DNA of 64,000 nt from positions 62,001 through 126,000 of the forward strand of contig JASANC010002758.1 in NCBI GenBank assembly GCA_030248135.1, given 5' to 3'. Made by a program: the position numbers and the translations under genes. The DNA comes from Theristus sp. LFF4_11. Lineage: Eukaryota; Nematoda; Chromadorea; Monhysterida; Xyalidae. The notes beneath the pieces were generated by a model. It was given only the letters and a program-made list of their open reading frames with translations. It had not been told where the DNA came from and did not search any database. Of the stretch, positions 1-13,700 are shown piece after piece (position 1 is the stretch's first letter; each line of letters opens with the position of its first letter).

Positions 1-21
1 ACTTCATAATCTGTCGCCAGA

Positions 22-3000
22 TCACACGGAATCCCGATTATTGGCTGAAGACATTAAGCGAGCGCTTGCTCTGTGTTTTACAGAAGATTGAGTGCTGAAC
101 GGCAGAACTAACAGCAATAAAACTTTACTTTGTCGAATATTGTTCAATCAAATCAAAACAACCAAACAACAATTGCCAAGTTTTTTCGAGAATTTACCTT
201 TTTTATGCACCCTCAACAACTCGATCGACTCGACAACAAACGGACAATGGTGACATCGAAAATCGACGTTGTCGACTTTTGGCGGTGGTGGTGGCGGCGA
301 ACTGTGATCACTGGTCGGACTGGTACTTGATGTCGCGTTTGATGGCGAGAAATTATCATTCTTTCGTTCTAATTCGTCATGATGCTCAGCCGCTTTTAAG
401 CTGAATGCCAGTTGGTTTGAAGCGAATTGAGGGACTCTTTTAACATTTGCATTTGCCTCAAACGGTCGCTTCAATGGTGAAATGGTCGACAATTTCGTAG
501 TTGGTGTTTGAGCAACGTTTTCGACCAGTGTCGCCTCGTTCTGCGGATGGCAGACGTTCACGTGTTTCAGGGTGGCCTGAGTTTGCAAGTGAATAAATTT
601 GAGTTTTTTTTTAAATTGATAAATGTCACATAACCAGAAGAACATTTACAAGGAGGATTTATGTAGCAAGGAGAAAAAAAAATGAATTCATATAAAACAT
701 GTTTAGCCAACGACCACGGATCACAGCTTGTAGCTTGTACTTGCTCAGTTTATATTATTGCAAAAATCATCCTGGAATAAAAGAAAAACAAAAGACTGGA
801 CTGACCGAACGTGTCAAGCTGCTGAAGTCACAAATCGCACACGCGTACGGCGGCGCGTCATGCACGTTCGCCAGATGGTCGTACACAGTCGTCAAACTGG
901 CGTCCGCGAATCCGCATTTCACACAGCACCAGTCGAGTTTCCGGTCTTCTCCGGCTGTAGATGCGTCGTGACGGTCGCGTTTGATTGATGTGCTGCTGAT
1001 TGCCTGCTGATCCGGTTGATCGTGGTTGATTGTGTTGAAATTGTTCGTTGCGTTTGCGGTTGCGGTGCTCTGCTCGACGCAGCCGTGTGCCTCCTTCAGC
1101 GCGCGCATCACCAGCGGATTCGAGTCGAACGTTTTGCTGCGGCTGTACTTTGAGACGACACGAATGCCGTGCACTTCTGCAATTTATTTGATGTTTTTTT
1201 TTGCGTTTTTTAATTGAGTAGAAGTTGAAAGAAACGTCATTGTGGCGTTACAAGGTTCTGTAGTGGAAGACTTCCATTAGAAGGACAAACAGCGCCAACA
1301 ATGCAGAGAAGTACTGGCATGCGTCTGGGTATCTGGCTGGCAAAAGTAAAGGTGCATTCATGACGCAGTATTTTGTGACGCGTAGCTGTGTTAAAACATT
1401 GCTACGCGGTCACTAAACATTGCTTCATGAATGCCGCCGCTTAATGTTTCAGAAACCACCGCACAACGGTTTCTTTCATTCTCATCCTTATCCAGTCCCT
1501 CGTTCAAAAAGTGGCAATTTTTTCAATAATCAAAAATTGCTCCAACTCGAAACGTGTCGTATCAAGTCTGCTTTCCACTTTGACGTCCGTGAACAGTAGC
1601 GGCATTTGAACGGCCGATCGTCCGTGTGGACGCGTTTGTGGCGGATCATTTCCGAAATCCATTTTCCCTGGAATTTTTCATTTCATTTTGTTTTTTTTGT
1701 TCAGTTTTAATCATTTTGCACTCAAAAATATTTTCAAAGGGTTCTTTCAAAACTATTTGCCGTTTCACAAATTTTTTGCGCAACAAACCAGTGTTCACAA
1801 TCTCAAAATTGATCCACTTTTCTTTGTTTACATTCACAAAAAAGTGAAAATTCATCGAACCTGATAACCGCAGACGGAGCAGGTTCGAGCTGCGATGTCT
1901 GGATCACCCTTCGCCAGCAATTCGTCCATTTCCTCGGTCGGCGTTTGAATTGCCTCCTGAAAGATTATTAGCACCGCTTTATTTAGAATAAAATGTAGAA
2001 CGCAGTAGTAGACTATCCGACCGATTTATCCACAGAGAAAAAAAAGTGACCGATCAGTTCTTTTTCTTAGTGATGATCTTCATTGGCTAAGCGTCCTGTG
2101 TGAGGAGAACCAATCACCCTGTTTTTGAACAGTATACACGGACAAACACAGAAAGAAACAAGACAAAAGCCAAAAGACAAAACCTGTTCAGAAAGGTATT
2201 TTCGTTGTTTCTTCAGTGGCGCAATCGGCATTGCCCGGGTTGCCGTCGTTGGGTCTGACGCCACTAGCAACCCCGACTGACGCTGCTGCAAGTGATTCGT
2301 TTCGCTTGACGGATGCGACGCACGTCGACGTTTGTGCTTCGGCTGTAAAACAAGCAGACTTCAAATGGAGCACCATACATATGTTTCGTCAGTGACATGT
2401 TCGCGTGATTTTGTGTGACCTGTGGTATTTTGTGGAACCTATAATAACATTGTACATAAGTGGGCTTTACTCCAAGTTTCATGTCAAAGAAACAATAATC
2501 AGCAGTTATTCGGTCTAAGTTTTGACGGTAAAACACGTCAAAAGCACAACAAACGTCTGGAGTCACCGGTTCGAAATCATTCTTCATCTCAGCCGCCACA
2601 GTCTGACTGGTCAACCGGTTGAAGTCGTCGATCTTCGTCGCAACATCGGTCACGATTTCGTCAACGGTAGGTTTGGTGTCGCTACCGGGCGATTTTTCGT
2701 TGATTTTCAGTCGCCGTTTTAAAATATTACTTGTCCGTACGGCATTCCGCTCAGTCTCCAGACGCGTCTCCGCCCCGACGTCCACGGATTCAGGAACACC
2801 CCGCTCTTCCAGATCACCCCACGACTCGTCGGTCTGCGCTGCCAGCGAGCGTGATTCAAAACAATCGCGACGTGACGGTTGCTGAAACAGGGTGTTTTAA
2901 AAAAATCATTTGTGAGAGTGGTGGACATTACCAACATTTTAACCAAGATTCTGACCAGGATTGGTTGCCATAGGCAAACCTTGGCAGGAGCCATATCTTG

Positions 3001-3764
3001 GGCAGTGACTTGGTCGGTATGTTTTTGTTTGTTTGAAAGAATCAATCAATAGCTCGGATGGCAATATTGCGCTGAATGATGATTTAACTGGCGCTTTGCC
3101 AAACCTGTTTGACGTGCATGAACGGCTTCGCACTTTGCGTGCTCGCGTGCCAATGGTGGGACGTTGCGAGCTCGCAAGCCTGACGCTCAACAAACGTTCT
3201 TTCAAAGTCGACATTCGCTGGGGTGTGATTTTCGTTTGGTGATCGGCTGATTGTGGTGATCACGGACACCGGTGACTGATCGACGTTATTTCGCTCGTTT
3301 TTAATTGATTTCTCCATGCAGCTGGCGTTTGGTTGAGCGGCGCCAAAGTCGTCAATGTTGGAACTGTTGCTCAAATCAATTGGATTGGTGGTGGTTTTAC
3401 TGTCGCCGTTCAGGTTTTGTTGCTGTTGCAGCAGCAGTGGCCACAAAGCAGCGACCAGCCACTGCGTGTTGCAGTTGTTTGGTGTGTCATTTGAAAACAA
3501 CGTTGAGCGAGTTGGCTGCTGTTGCAGGAGATGTTGAGTCAACAATGAACTGATTGAAGTATTGCCGCGTGAATATTGATTGAATTGACTCGCAATTGAG
3601 TTTGTGCTTGAATTAGTCGAACTGTTGAGCAATAAGTTTAGTAGATCAGTTGTATCGACCGAGGGATGCTGTTGCTGCTGATTGGTTTGAAACATCGATT
3701 GACTGACTTGAGTTCGACGCAGGAACACCGAAGGTGTGTTGGGATGGTCAGGTTGTTGGAACAT
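22..3764 (-). CDS. C2H2 zinc-finger transcription factor, 8 exons
   Basis: Likely a nuclear DNA-binding regulator. Exons (minus strand): 3764-3105, 2881-2567, 2342-2184, 1956-1861, 1667-1547, 1176-806, 576-198 and a short last exon starting near 94 or 108. Phases agree at each internal join. Exon 1 encodes a Gln/Asn/Ser-rich N-terminus with the motif PIDLS, the PxDLS class bound by the co-repressor CtBP. Exon 3 has a basic PKHKRRR stretch. Zinc fingers: CSVCGYQ|GKWISEMIRHKRVH (split by an intron), then HTDDRPFKC linker and CRYC...HVSKVH, CVKC...HLANVH, CAIC...HVNVCH (split), and CHHC...VHKK (last His unclear). A conserved-looking segment HGIRVVSKYSRSK follows finger 2. A Pro-rich run precedes finger 5. 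Start is the ATG opening the Gln-rich exon. About 710-730 residues. The exact C-terminus is uncertain (stop at 78 or 22, depending on acceptor). No specific orthologue is assigned. Confidence 0.8.
1351..1438. mobile_element. 88-bp hairpin mini-element (copy A)
   Basis: Begins GGTGCATTCATGA and ends TTCATGAATGCCGCC. The arms fold into a near-perfect hairpin of about 29 bp containing GTGAC(N)CGCGTAGC on both sides. Related elements are at 32278-32346 and 35674-35735. It sits in intron 5 of the zinc-finger gene. Probably a very small MITE. Confidence 0.7.
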
Positions 3765-6177
3765 TTTCTCGTCCCAGTTTTCTAAGTGAACAGCTGATTC
3801 TCAACTAAGTTGGTTGCTGAAAAAGTATGTGGATCTTCGATGGCAGAACAAGCAACTGCCAAAATTCTAGCGTTTGAAAACAGCGATTCAAGTTTTAATC
3901 TCTCAAAATATATTCATACTGTTATGGAACGTCAAAGATTTTCTCTTGTCAGTCTGTTTTTAATGCTGCATCAGTCAGAGAAAGCTAAAACAAAAGAAAA
4001 TGAGGCACCTGAACGAGATGAAATCACGTGACAGATCACGCACCAACAAACATCAAACTGAAACCACTGCAGCGATCAATGGATCTTACGATATTGCATT
4101 TGAAATAATTTCCGCCAGCGGAAATTGAAACAGACAAAGAACACGAGCAGCTGAATCAGTCAAAATGGAAGTGAAGGAACAGAAAGAGCAGACAAGAGGC
4201 ACACAAAAACGTTCCACATGACTGCTGTTTTTAGCGCAGTGGTATTCAAATTTGTGGAATAAAATGCAAAATATGCACTCAGACCGATCCACAAAACAAA
4301 CGTCAGAACAACCGTTTTGGCACACAGCTATCATTTCACCAAAAAGCTGTCAGGTTTCAATTCAAATCTGCAACAAACAGCCGAGCAAGAGCAGAACGAA
4401 AAAAAGCACACGCGGACACACAGATTGTGAGAAAATGAGAGAGAAAAAGAGAGAACGAGAACAAAGCGACATTGAAACGCCGGCGTCCGTATATCGGTGA
4501 CTGGCACAGGCCTCACCCATTCCATACCTCTCTCGTTCGAGCTTTGGGCTGCCGTTTGGTGCAACAGTGGAAAATGAAATTCTGCACATTCAACCGCCAA
4601 AATCACTGTCAATAGACTCACTACTGTGTTTCTAATGCCAAAAACAGCACAAAAGCAGAATTGGTGATCAGATGCACGCACTGGGACACCACCGCTCACA
4701 TCACATTTGCATATCTCATCACAGATGGGTGTGCAACAACATCATACAGAGTGTACACAGTTGAAATCGAATCAAAAACACACACACCCAATAGCCTCTC
4801 TTCAACATCTACAGTTCTTGATGTGGCATTTTAGTATCGCATTTGAAGACAAACACAGACAACTGTGTGACTGCATAAGCCATCTGGCGTCTGCAACACT
4901 GCAGGTGGTGCAACATGTGAAGTCAGTCCACATCGCTAAGTCACCATCACCATGCAACCAAAAACACAACGCGTGTGTGCCGCATGCACAGTGATCTGTT
5001 AACAAGCGCACGAAAGACAACAACAGAGCTGTACACACACACGCGCGCGCACGTGTGCAGATGCTGCGCAAAATGTGCCAGATTGAATTCATTCAGGAGT
5101 GATTCAACAAACAATTCAACAAACAACGTTGCGTGGTTCTACAGAATGAACGTGGTGTGTCCTTGTGGTTCTTGTCGATTGGACGCATGTATCGTGCGCT
5201 GCAACATGTATCAAAAACACGTACATATCAATCTGTAATGGTGTTGTTTGCATGATTTATGCACCGCCCAGAGCAGCAACCAACCAACCAACCAAGCCCC
5301 TTGCTCTGTTTTTCTCCCTCTCTTTCTCTCTTTTTCGGCAGCTGCTGCAACACGCACAGCCCCACGTGTTGCATTGAAATAGTGCAGCTTTGTTCGAATC
5401 AACGACAAAAAAAAATTAAATCTGTCTCTGTGTTTCTGTGAGAGTGTACACTACCGTTCAAAGACAAGCTGGTCCGAAAAAAAATCTTTTCACAATGATC
5501 CATTTTGATTTGAGAGACGGGAGTCTTTGCAGGTGCAGCAACACACAGAGACATTTGTCAGATCAAACAGAAATGCTGGTTCAAAGCAGCTGGTCTGAAA
5601 ACGGATGCTTTGGTACAAAAAAATGTGTTGCTGAGAAAGCGAGATTTGAAAAACAGATACTCTTTGTTGTCTTTATGGTGTGTGATCGTTTCCTCCAGAA
5701 CATTTCAGTCACCACTCACCACGAAGAAATTGGTATTTTTTCATACTTGCTGAACAGACTACTGATGTCCACGTTCATTTGAAACTCGTTTTCAAACGTA
5801 CAGTGTTGAACTGATCTGTGGAACAACATGGACGGTATTATGGATAAAAAAATTAAAAACAAACAAACAAACAACATCACACAAAAATCGCTGCAGTTTA
5901 TTCACCGGAAATGTGCAGAACGTGTCAGCTTGAATTAGAAACAGCTAATTTTTTTTGAAACGTGTGTTACATTGAAGCAGCAGACACAAAGTGAACAAAA
6001 GGCAAAAAACGTTGATCAAAGGCGGCAAATTATCGTGTTTTTAAAGCATCATGAAACCGAGGACAAATAAACGCAAGCAAAAATAATCCAAACTAACAAA
6101 CGGTGTGTTGGAGGTCAACGGAGTCACACCAGTTTGATTTGATTTTCATTCATCACAACAACACATAATCGCGGAAC

Positions 6178-6232
6178 ACTCAAACAAACAAACAAACAAA
6201 CAAACAAACAAACAAACAAACAAACAAAACCA
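6178..6232. repeat. (CAAA)n microsatellite
   Basis: About twelve uninterrupted CAAA units followed by degenerate units. Simple repeat, intergenic. Confidence 0.95.
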
Positions 6233-7384
6233 ACAAACAAGACTGATTGTTGATGACTGATAAAAAAATCGTTGTTGTCGGTGCACCAGTGGGTGTGCAA
6301 CAGAGCTGACGAACATACAATATTCGGGCAGGCAAACGCTTCTTATGATTGTTTGTTCCAAGTTGCAACTGTGACAGAGCAGTATTTTATCAAACAAATA
6401 CCATCAAAAATGTGTGATTGCTGCAATAATAAACAAACGGCTTGGCACTTTCTGGCACCACAGCAAGTTCAAATAAACACATACAACTGCAAAATGGCGC
6501 TGAACCAGAACGTGATATGAGTTGAACAGTGTGATGAGCCTGACACACACAGGTTATGAGCAAACTGTAACTGATTCTATGCACAGCGGATGAGTGGAAC
6601 ATTGATTGTATCAAGCTATAACATAGAGCAATCACCGTTTGATTCAAGTTTCAACATTTGAGTGAAGGAACTGCCACTACAGTGTCCCCACAAATCCAGG
6701 AACTCGTAAGGTAAAGAGCGCGACGTGTATCACGAGGCACCTTTGTACAATAGAAAAAGGCTTCATTTCCCATCGTTGCGATCGAAATTATTGCTGACAA
6801 TCACGGTCATGCGGACGTGGTCGCACGTGACGTGACCTCAGCAAGCTGCACCACTTTCACGCAGCACCAAAGTCCACTTGAAAAAACGTTGTTCACTTCG
6901 TACCGACCGAAAACTGCGTCACGAACTTTTTTTTTGCTCGACGGGAACGCTGTCGAATAAACATTGAAAAAGTGTAAATAAAAAAAGTAAAGAGCAGTGG
7001 CAGTCAACAAAACGTGAACATCAAACAGAACGATATGTGTTTTTTTTGTTTGTTTGCCTGTGCTACTTCAGTGCAGTTACAGATACAGAACGCGCGGGCG
7101 CGCACACACTGTCATTCAGACAGAAACGCAGAGCAAACAGAAGCGAAGGAAAAAGAAGTTCAGGCGGAAGTCAAAGCGCTGAGGTAGAACTGATAAAAGA
7201 TTCAGTGATTTTGCTGCTGCTTTACAAAAATGACTTCCTCGCGTTATTCAACCTTTAATTTTTTTTCTGTTTTATTGCGGACCACGTGTTTTCACAAATA
7301 AAAGACGGAACGATGTTGCTTATAAAGACACCAACTACAAAAAGACATCAACAGTTTATTCTGGTAAAAAGCACACTGAAACCG

Positions 7385-7520
7385 TAACCGCCAGTAGCAC
7401 AGTACTAGATGCGGTACCGGTTACCGCGCTTTATACGCAAACACAGTAGATGCGGTAACGGTCAATAACCGCACTGAATACGGTAATGGCCCCGCACGAC
7501 ACTGAATGCGATAATCGTAA
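7385..7520. repeat. degenerate GCGGTAAC-type tandem repeat
   Basis: Imperfect repeats of the core GATGCGGTA(A/C)CGGT with palindromic GGTTACCGC pieces, just downstream of the first PAN/ShK gene stop codon. Likely in its 3' UTR or flanking DNA. Confidence 0.5.
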
Positions 7521-7529
7521 GTCAGCACT

Positions 7530-9819
7530 TTAAATACAGTAACCACAGGACTTGGCACACCCTTGCAGGCCGATGCGCCGTCGGAGGCACAGGCCGAAGC
7601 GTTTGATTTTGCCACAAGCAGACGGATTCTGAACGTCGAAACAAGGTCCGTCCCGTCTCTCTGGGGTTGTCGTCGTTGTGGTTGTTGTTGTTGTTGTTGT
7701 GGTTGTTGTTGTTGTGGTTGTTGTTGTGGTTGTTGGTTCTGGATTGAAAATGTTATTAAAAAAACCCAAGTTGGAGGTCGCAATCAGAGTGTTAGATGAC
7801 AGTCTGTGTACAGACAAATAATATACACAAGAAACAGAGAAAAAGAAACAGAAACCGCACAAACACACAGTGTGTATCAACCCCAATAGAGAAAAAAGTT
7901 CATCTCCGTACTCTGCGTAGTCGTCGTCGTCGTTGTTGCTGTTGTGGTTGTCGTTGGTGTTGTTGTGCTTGCAGTGGTGCTCGTACTTTCCGAAGTCGTT
8001 CGACTGGTTTCAGTTGGTGTTGTGTCCGTCGCCATCGCTGTGTCTGACCTCGGTTGCGGCTCTTCAGTGGTGTTCGTCGTGATTTTGCGACTATCAGCGA
8101 CCGGCTTATCAACGCTGGTCGGAGTCGAGTCGACCAGATTCGCACTTGGAACAACGGAATTACTGCGGGAACCATTATGCCGATGATGATGATGATTGTT
8201 GTTGCCAGAGAACACCGAATCACTTCGCGGTCTGGACGGCCGAATCGGCAGCACAATTCGTTGGACCAACTCTGAATTCGCGGGATCGGTGAGACTCGCT
8301 GTTTCGACGTGGCCGGAGCAGAACGCGCATCGGTCAAAGTAGTCGACCTTTGTGTAGATCGGCGGCTCGACGAGCACCGCGTTCAGTTGACCTTTGGCCG
8401 ACTGCAACGATTCCGTGTTCAGAACGCAGCGTTTGTCCGCGTAGAAGTACAGACCAGAGCTGTTCAAAAGCGAAACTTTTTGCGGTGAAGTTCGAAACTG
8501 ACGGAAAAACAAACGTGTGAAGCATTTTTTTAGGTTCTTGAGGTTCGGGCAGGTCCGACTAGCACATTGCGCACCGTAGCCTGCAAGTTCGACCAGCAAG
8601 CACGTTGCGCGGGCCATGGCCCGATGGTCCAACCAGAATATTGCACGGGTCATGGCTCGAAGGTCAGACCAGAACATTGCGCGGGTCATGGCCTGCAGAC
8701 CCGACTGGCACATACACGGGTTATAGCCGACGGTCATACCAGCACATTGCGCGGGCCGTGGACCGCAGGTTTGAGCCGCACATTGCGCGTGCAATGGCCG
8801 CGGCCCGCGTCATTGACCCGACCTCTTTGCGTCGCGGGACGAAGAAAGTTTTTTTTTTAGAAAACAGGTTGTGATGATGTCTTCTGACACCGTATCAAAA
8901 ATTTTGGATGCGCTCCAAAATTTTAGGACACTAATTTTTTTTAAAGTGTACACCCGCTGGCCCGCAACAAAACCAACCGACAGTAATGGCGCTTCAGGCA
9001 CTGCATTTGGCAGTCTGCCAACGAGTCGGCCGTCTGCTGATCACGTGCATACCCGACCAACAGTTTGTCGGCCTTGCGATCGCAGCACACGGTCAACGTC
9101 AATGGGGTGGTGCCGGTAGTCGACGGCACTTTTGCGGTGCTAAGAGTCGCCGGGAGACTTTGCGCCGATGACGATGATGATGTGTTGTTGATGACTGTGA
9201 GCGCTGATGACGATGATGATTGAAAGGTGATCTGTGATAGTTGTTGGATCACTTCGGCCGGACCGCAGTCCTGGAAGTAGACCACTGGCTCGAGCGGTTC
9301 CGAGTAGTAGAGATGCGGGTACGTGTCCTTGGTGACCGCGTTCAGAATGCAGCTGCGGTCGACGCGAAAGTAAACGCCCGACCTGAAAATGTTGCTGTTC
9401 ATCGACAGTTTTTAGAAATTTTTCATTTTTTGCAGTCTTTTCAGCTACATGTACACTCAAAACCATTTTCAAACATTTTTCCGACGAACAGTTTTACTTC
9501 AAAAATTTCTGCGTTCAACTCAATGAAAAACAAACAGAACCGATCCAGCTCAGCTGGCAACGAAATGAAACGAGCCACGCAACCTGCAGAAGTCAGCATC
9601 GTTGCAGTGCTGAGCGCATTTCTCAACGGTCGGTACGTCTGATACCACCGATTTCACAATGCCGACAATCAAGTGCTGTGGGGCGACAAAGCATTCCGCG
9701 TTCGCATGTGATAACAACAGTGATATGATTGAGAAAAATAATGTTGCCAAGATCGTTGGCAACCTGATTGCCGTCTCAAACGTCATGTTGAAGGGATTTA
9801 GTTTGATTTCCATGAACAA
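7530..9819 (-). CDS. secreted PAN-repeat/ShK-domain protein 1, 4 exons
   Basis: Exons: 9819-9584, 9382-8978, 8459-7912, 7738-7530; phases 2, 2, 1 match at every join, giving about 465 residues. The N-terminus has a hydrophobic signal peptide ending near SHANA. Two PAN/apple-like modules follow (CFVAPQH...CAQHC...FCR|SGVYF...RSC and CCDRK...LLVGYA...CQMQC...YCR|SGLYF...KRC), each split by an intron at the same point. A long Ser/Thr-rich, mucin-like segment with a poly-Thr run precedes a C-terminal ShK-type module (CFDVQNPSACG...CAKSCGYC). PAN modules bind proteins or glycans; ShK modules occur widely in nematode secreted proteins, often without toxin activity. An extracellular matrix or secretion role is inferred. 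Its neighbour upstream is a paralogue. Start could be the second in-frame Met (MTFETA). Confidence 0.85.
8571..8810. repeat. 36-bp minisatellite in PAN/ShK gene 1 intron 2
   Basis: About six imperfect units; copies of the core GCGCGGGTCATGG start at 8607, 8643, 8679, about 715, 749 and 784. Spacing is 36 bp for the first four and 34-35 afterwards. The minus strand stays open from 8794 into exon 3, so the array could be read as 12-residue repeats if the intron were retained. Confidence 0.8.
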
Positions 9820-10769
9820 TGAATAAAACTGCCGAAAAAATTACAGTTTCAATGATTGACTTTTATCTCCCAAGACCGGATATTGCAACAAGCTGAAAAC
9901 GACTGACCAACGTTGGTAAACACGAAACGTCAACTTGGACAGAAATGATATTGAATAAAATGAAAACACTTGTCTTTCGAGCATGCAAGTGCGAATCAAC
10001 AAAAATGTTTATGTAAGGCAATCAGTAAATTATGTGTTTGTCAACGTGAAAAGTTTCGTCGATAAAAAGACAAGTTTCACTTGCATGCACTTAGCCGCCT
10101 CCACAAAACTAAGCTGCGTGCACATAAAACAGCTGAAACAAAGTGAGCGAACTGTCAGAAACAACGTTACTTGACAATACACGGCACGTAATGCGAAAAC
10201 CGCATTTCAAATAAAACTCTCGTTTTTGCTTGTTTTTCCTGACTGAGCTATGACAATTTAAAAGTAAAGTTTCTTACAAACCACGACAACTAAAACAGCA
10301 CACCTCTCCGACGTTAATTCGTATTTTACTGTTATGACAATAAAAGAAAAATTAGAAACCGTTTAGTTCAAACATAGAAAAGTTTCCAATCAAACGCATC
10401 ATTTCGGACAGCAAATACATAACCTCAGCACGGCTTGTGTTCTGTTCAAATGTGTTCGTCAAAAAGTTTCGAAAAAAAGCTTTTGAAAAACGTTCACTAC
10501 TGTATTACACACTACTAACGTTCACGAGGAAATGCTGCTGGTGACAAAAATGTACAGCTGTCGAAGTATGTGTAGCATTTATGCTAGTTCCACACCAGAC
10601 AACAACAAACTAAACTTCGTAAACATGATAACGATGAAGCTCAACAATTTGCGAGAAATCGTTCGACAACATCAACAGTTACATTATCAATATTGTAAAC
10701 TTTACACAATACATACATCAACATGTACGTGCATCGATGCATAAAACAGCACAAACTCGATTTGCATAA
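9820..10769. other. intergenic gap between the PAN/ShK paralogues
   Basis: Roughly 950 bp, A/T-rich, no supported ORF or repeat. It should contain the promoter of paralogue 1 and the 3' end of paralogue 2. Confidence 0.5.
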
Positions 10770-13700
10770 TCAGCAGTACCCGCATGTTTTCGGACAACCG
10801 ACTAGCCCGATGCGAACCCGAGGACACAGACCAAACGACAGAATTTTACCGCACGCAGACGGATTTTGAATGTCGATACAAGGACCGTCGGCAGTGACAG
10901 TAGGCACAGTTGGACGTGTTACCAATTCTGAAGTGCCCGAGAAACGTGTGGAAACACGAGGAATGATGGAAAGTGATTCTTGGGGTATGTACAGTACATT
11001 GCGTGCGGACTTGACTAGTTCAACGAATCTGATTCATGTCTTCTTCATGAGCGAACAAACGAACATAATTGTACCGGCTGCTTTCAGCCAGTGCTAACTC
11101 AGAGAAGCGCACTAAACGCTGACCAGTGGCAGTAGGGCACCCATCGGGTTTTTTGTCTGTCATTCTGTGAATATGATAAGCCGCTCGACAGGGCTTCAAC
11201 ATTGAGCAACAGTCTAATGCGCTACCACCCAGACCACACGACGAAAGACCACTTGGAATATCATTCCAGGAACATGCATCGATAAATAAATCACAGTGCA
11301 ATTTCAAAACCACCACTCACTTTCAGTGGTGGCCAGCGGTTGGTGGTCATGCAACTGCGCTGTCGGCCCCGTGCACATCGTGCATCGGTCGAAGTAGGTG
11401 ACGTCCGTCTTTGCCACATGTATCAGATTGCCCGTACGTGCACTTGTTGCTTCCGAATTCAGCAAGCATCGACCGTTTTTCGCAAAATATAGGCCGGAGC
11501 TGTATAATTGTGTTGTTATAATCTCTGAATCACCGGATCAGGAGCAGGAAAACGGAATAACGATGCATGTTCGAAAGAATTGCCGGAATAACGAAAATAA
11601 AACCAAAAAAATGACAATCCGATCACCGACCGACAGAAGCGACGTCGAAAACACTCCAGTTTACATCGCGCGAAACTGTTCAACATCAGCTGCTGCTTGG
11701 TGTAGCCAACAAAAAGCTGATTCGGCGAATCCCGACAGCAGACGGACGATTCGCGGCTGTTGACGATCACCGGCTCCTCCGAGGAGCGCGGCGTGCTTTC
11801 GGCGAGAACGCGATTTCGTCGCGGTGATGATGACGGAACGTCACTGATGATGCCGCGAGCGTGATTGTTGAACGGAATGTTGATCGGTTGATCGGCCGCT
11901 CGAATTGGCGTCGCGACGATATTGTCGGCGTCGTTACAGAGCGTGCAGTTGTCGAAATAAACGACGCTCAGCTGCGAGTCGTCGCGTGTCGTGATTCGCT
12001 TCACGATTCGCGACGTCGTTAGCGCGGAACTAGAATTCAACACCAGTGAGTCACTGATGTAGCAGCGTTGGCTCGAGCGGAAATACAGGCCGGAGCTGAA
12101 AAGGGAAATTCAATAATGCACCTGTTCAGCTTTCAAGCAGAACCACAGTAAAGGAAAAAACAACCCGACAAATATCGTCAGCGAAAACGAATCGTTGAAA
12201 AACTAAAAAAAACTACGTAGTCTACAGTCTCAAAAACTTCGCATTCTGGTTTTTCTGCATTGAAACTTCAACGTCAATCAACAAGTCGACAAATTCAGTC
12301 AGCGAAAACGAATCATTTGTCACCCTCGTGGCCTGGTGGTAGTGCGTTAGACTACAGTCTGTGCGCTCGGGGGATCGAGCTCCGCCGAGAGGGGGGTATA
12401 GGCACTTAATGACAAAGGAAAACTCGATGGGCGCCCCACTCAATGGCGTTCTGAACGCTTCTCTGGGTTAGCCCTGGCTAAAAACATCGCCTAAAAATTC
12501 CAACAGCAACAAAATCATAGAAATCTACAGTCTACAATCTCGAAAATTTCGCATTTTGGTTTTCAGCATTGCAACTTGACCGTCAATCAACAACCCGACA
12601 AATTCAGTCAGCGAAAACGAATCACTTAAAACCAGAAATCTATAGTCTACAGTGTCCAAAATTTCGCATGCTGGTTTTTCAGCATTGAACATCCAATCAA
12701 CTGCAACCAATCACCGACCGACAATACTCGTGCCGCAGGCATTCCACCTGGCACTCGTGCAAGGTCGCGTGGTCGAACTGCTCCCTCGCGAATCCGCTGT
12801 ACAAATGGCCGGCCGTCGTTGTGCAGCACGCGAGCGTCCGGTGGCGCCCGACGACCGGCTGCTGCTGTCGATTCGGGTTTCTCGATTCCGAATCAGAATC
12901 GGAATTCGAGTTGACATCATTCGATGATCTCCAGTAGTTCACGCGGCTGACGACTTCGTCCGGGCGACACTCGTGGAAGTACGTCGTCGCGTCGGCCGTG
13001 CGCGTGTAGATGTCACGGTCGGTGTCGCGGCTGTAACTGTTCAGGACGCAGCTGCCGTCGGCGTCAAAGTACACGCCCGACCTGTTCGGTTTGGGTTTTG
13101 TTGTTGTTTTTTTATGAATTATGTTCTGAACTGGGAAGAAACATTTCAGAAAACTACACACTTATCTAGCGGAAAATTTCAGGCAATCAGCTGATGCGTT
13201 GGTTGTGTGGCATTGCTATGGTGTGTGCGGAGTCTGTCATGCACAAATAGCATGAATCATGTAATCACAAACCAATCAGCCGATTACCTATAGAGTTCGA
13301 CTGTTTAGTCACTGGCAAGCTGGCATTTCCATCTGGCATGGCCGCATGCTGATAGTGTGCAAGCAAAAAAATAATGCACATGTTCGTGCACTCATTGTAG
13401 CAGATGCATAAACCCGTGCACCTATCAATTTACACCTACATTGTACTTCCAATTTTCAGAAGCAAAAAACTGTTACATCTGCATTGTTTAGTAGAAAAGA
13501 AGCTGTTACTTTTTGCTCTGTGTGCACGGGTTTGTTCATGTGCATCGATAATTGCACGAACATGTGCATATCAGCAGATGCGCGTGCAAACGGGGCGCTC
13601 ACTTGCAGAATGCAATACGGTTGCACTGCGTGACGCATTCGGCCAGCCCCAGTCGTCCGTGCACCTGGTGTGCGGTGCCCACAAGCACGTGGTTCAGCTC

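Larger units (their letters stand above)
3765..7529. other. intergenic region, no gene seen
   Basis: A-rich DNA between the zinc-finger gene start and the end of the first PAN/ShK gene. It contains CA-rich tracts (about 4740-5060) and an AAAC microsatellite. Short ORFs here have no family features, biased codon use or splice support. It probably holds the zinc-finger promoter or upstream untranslated exons. Confidence 0.5.

Noticed and set aside
7563..7799. Cys/Gly-rich plus-strand ORF
   Set aside because: Mirror of the poly-Thr coding exon on the minus strand.
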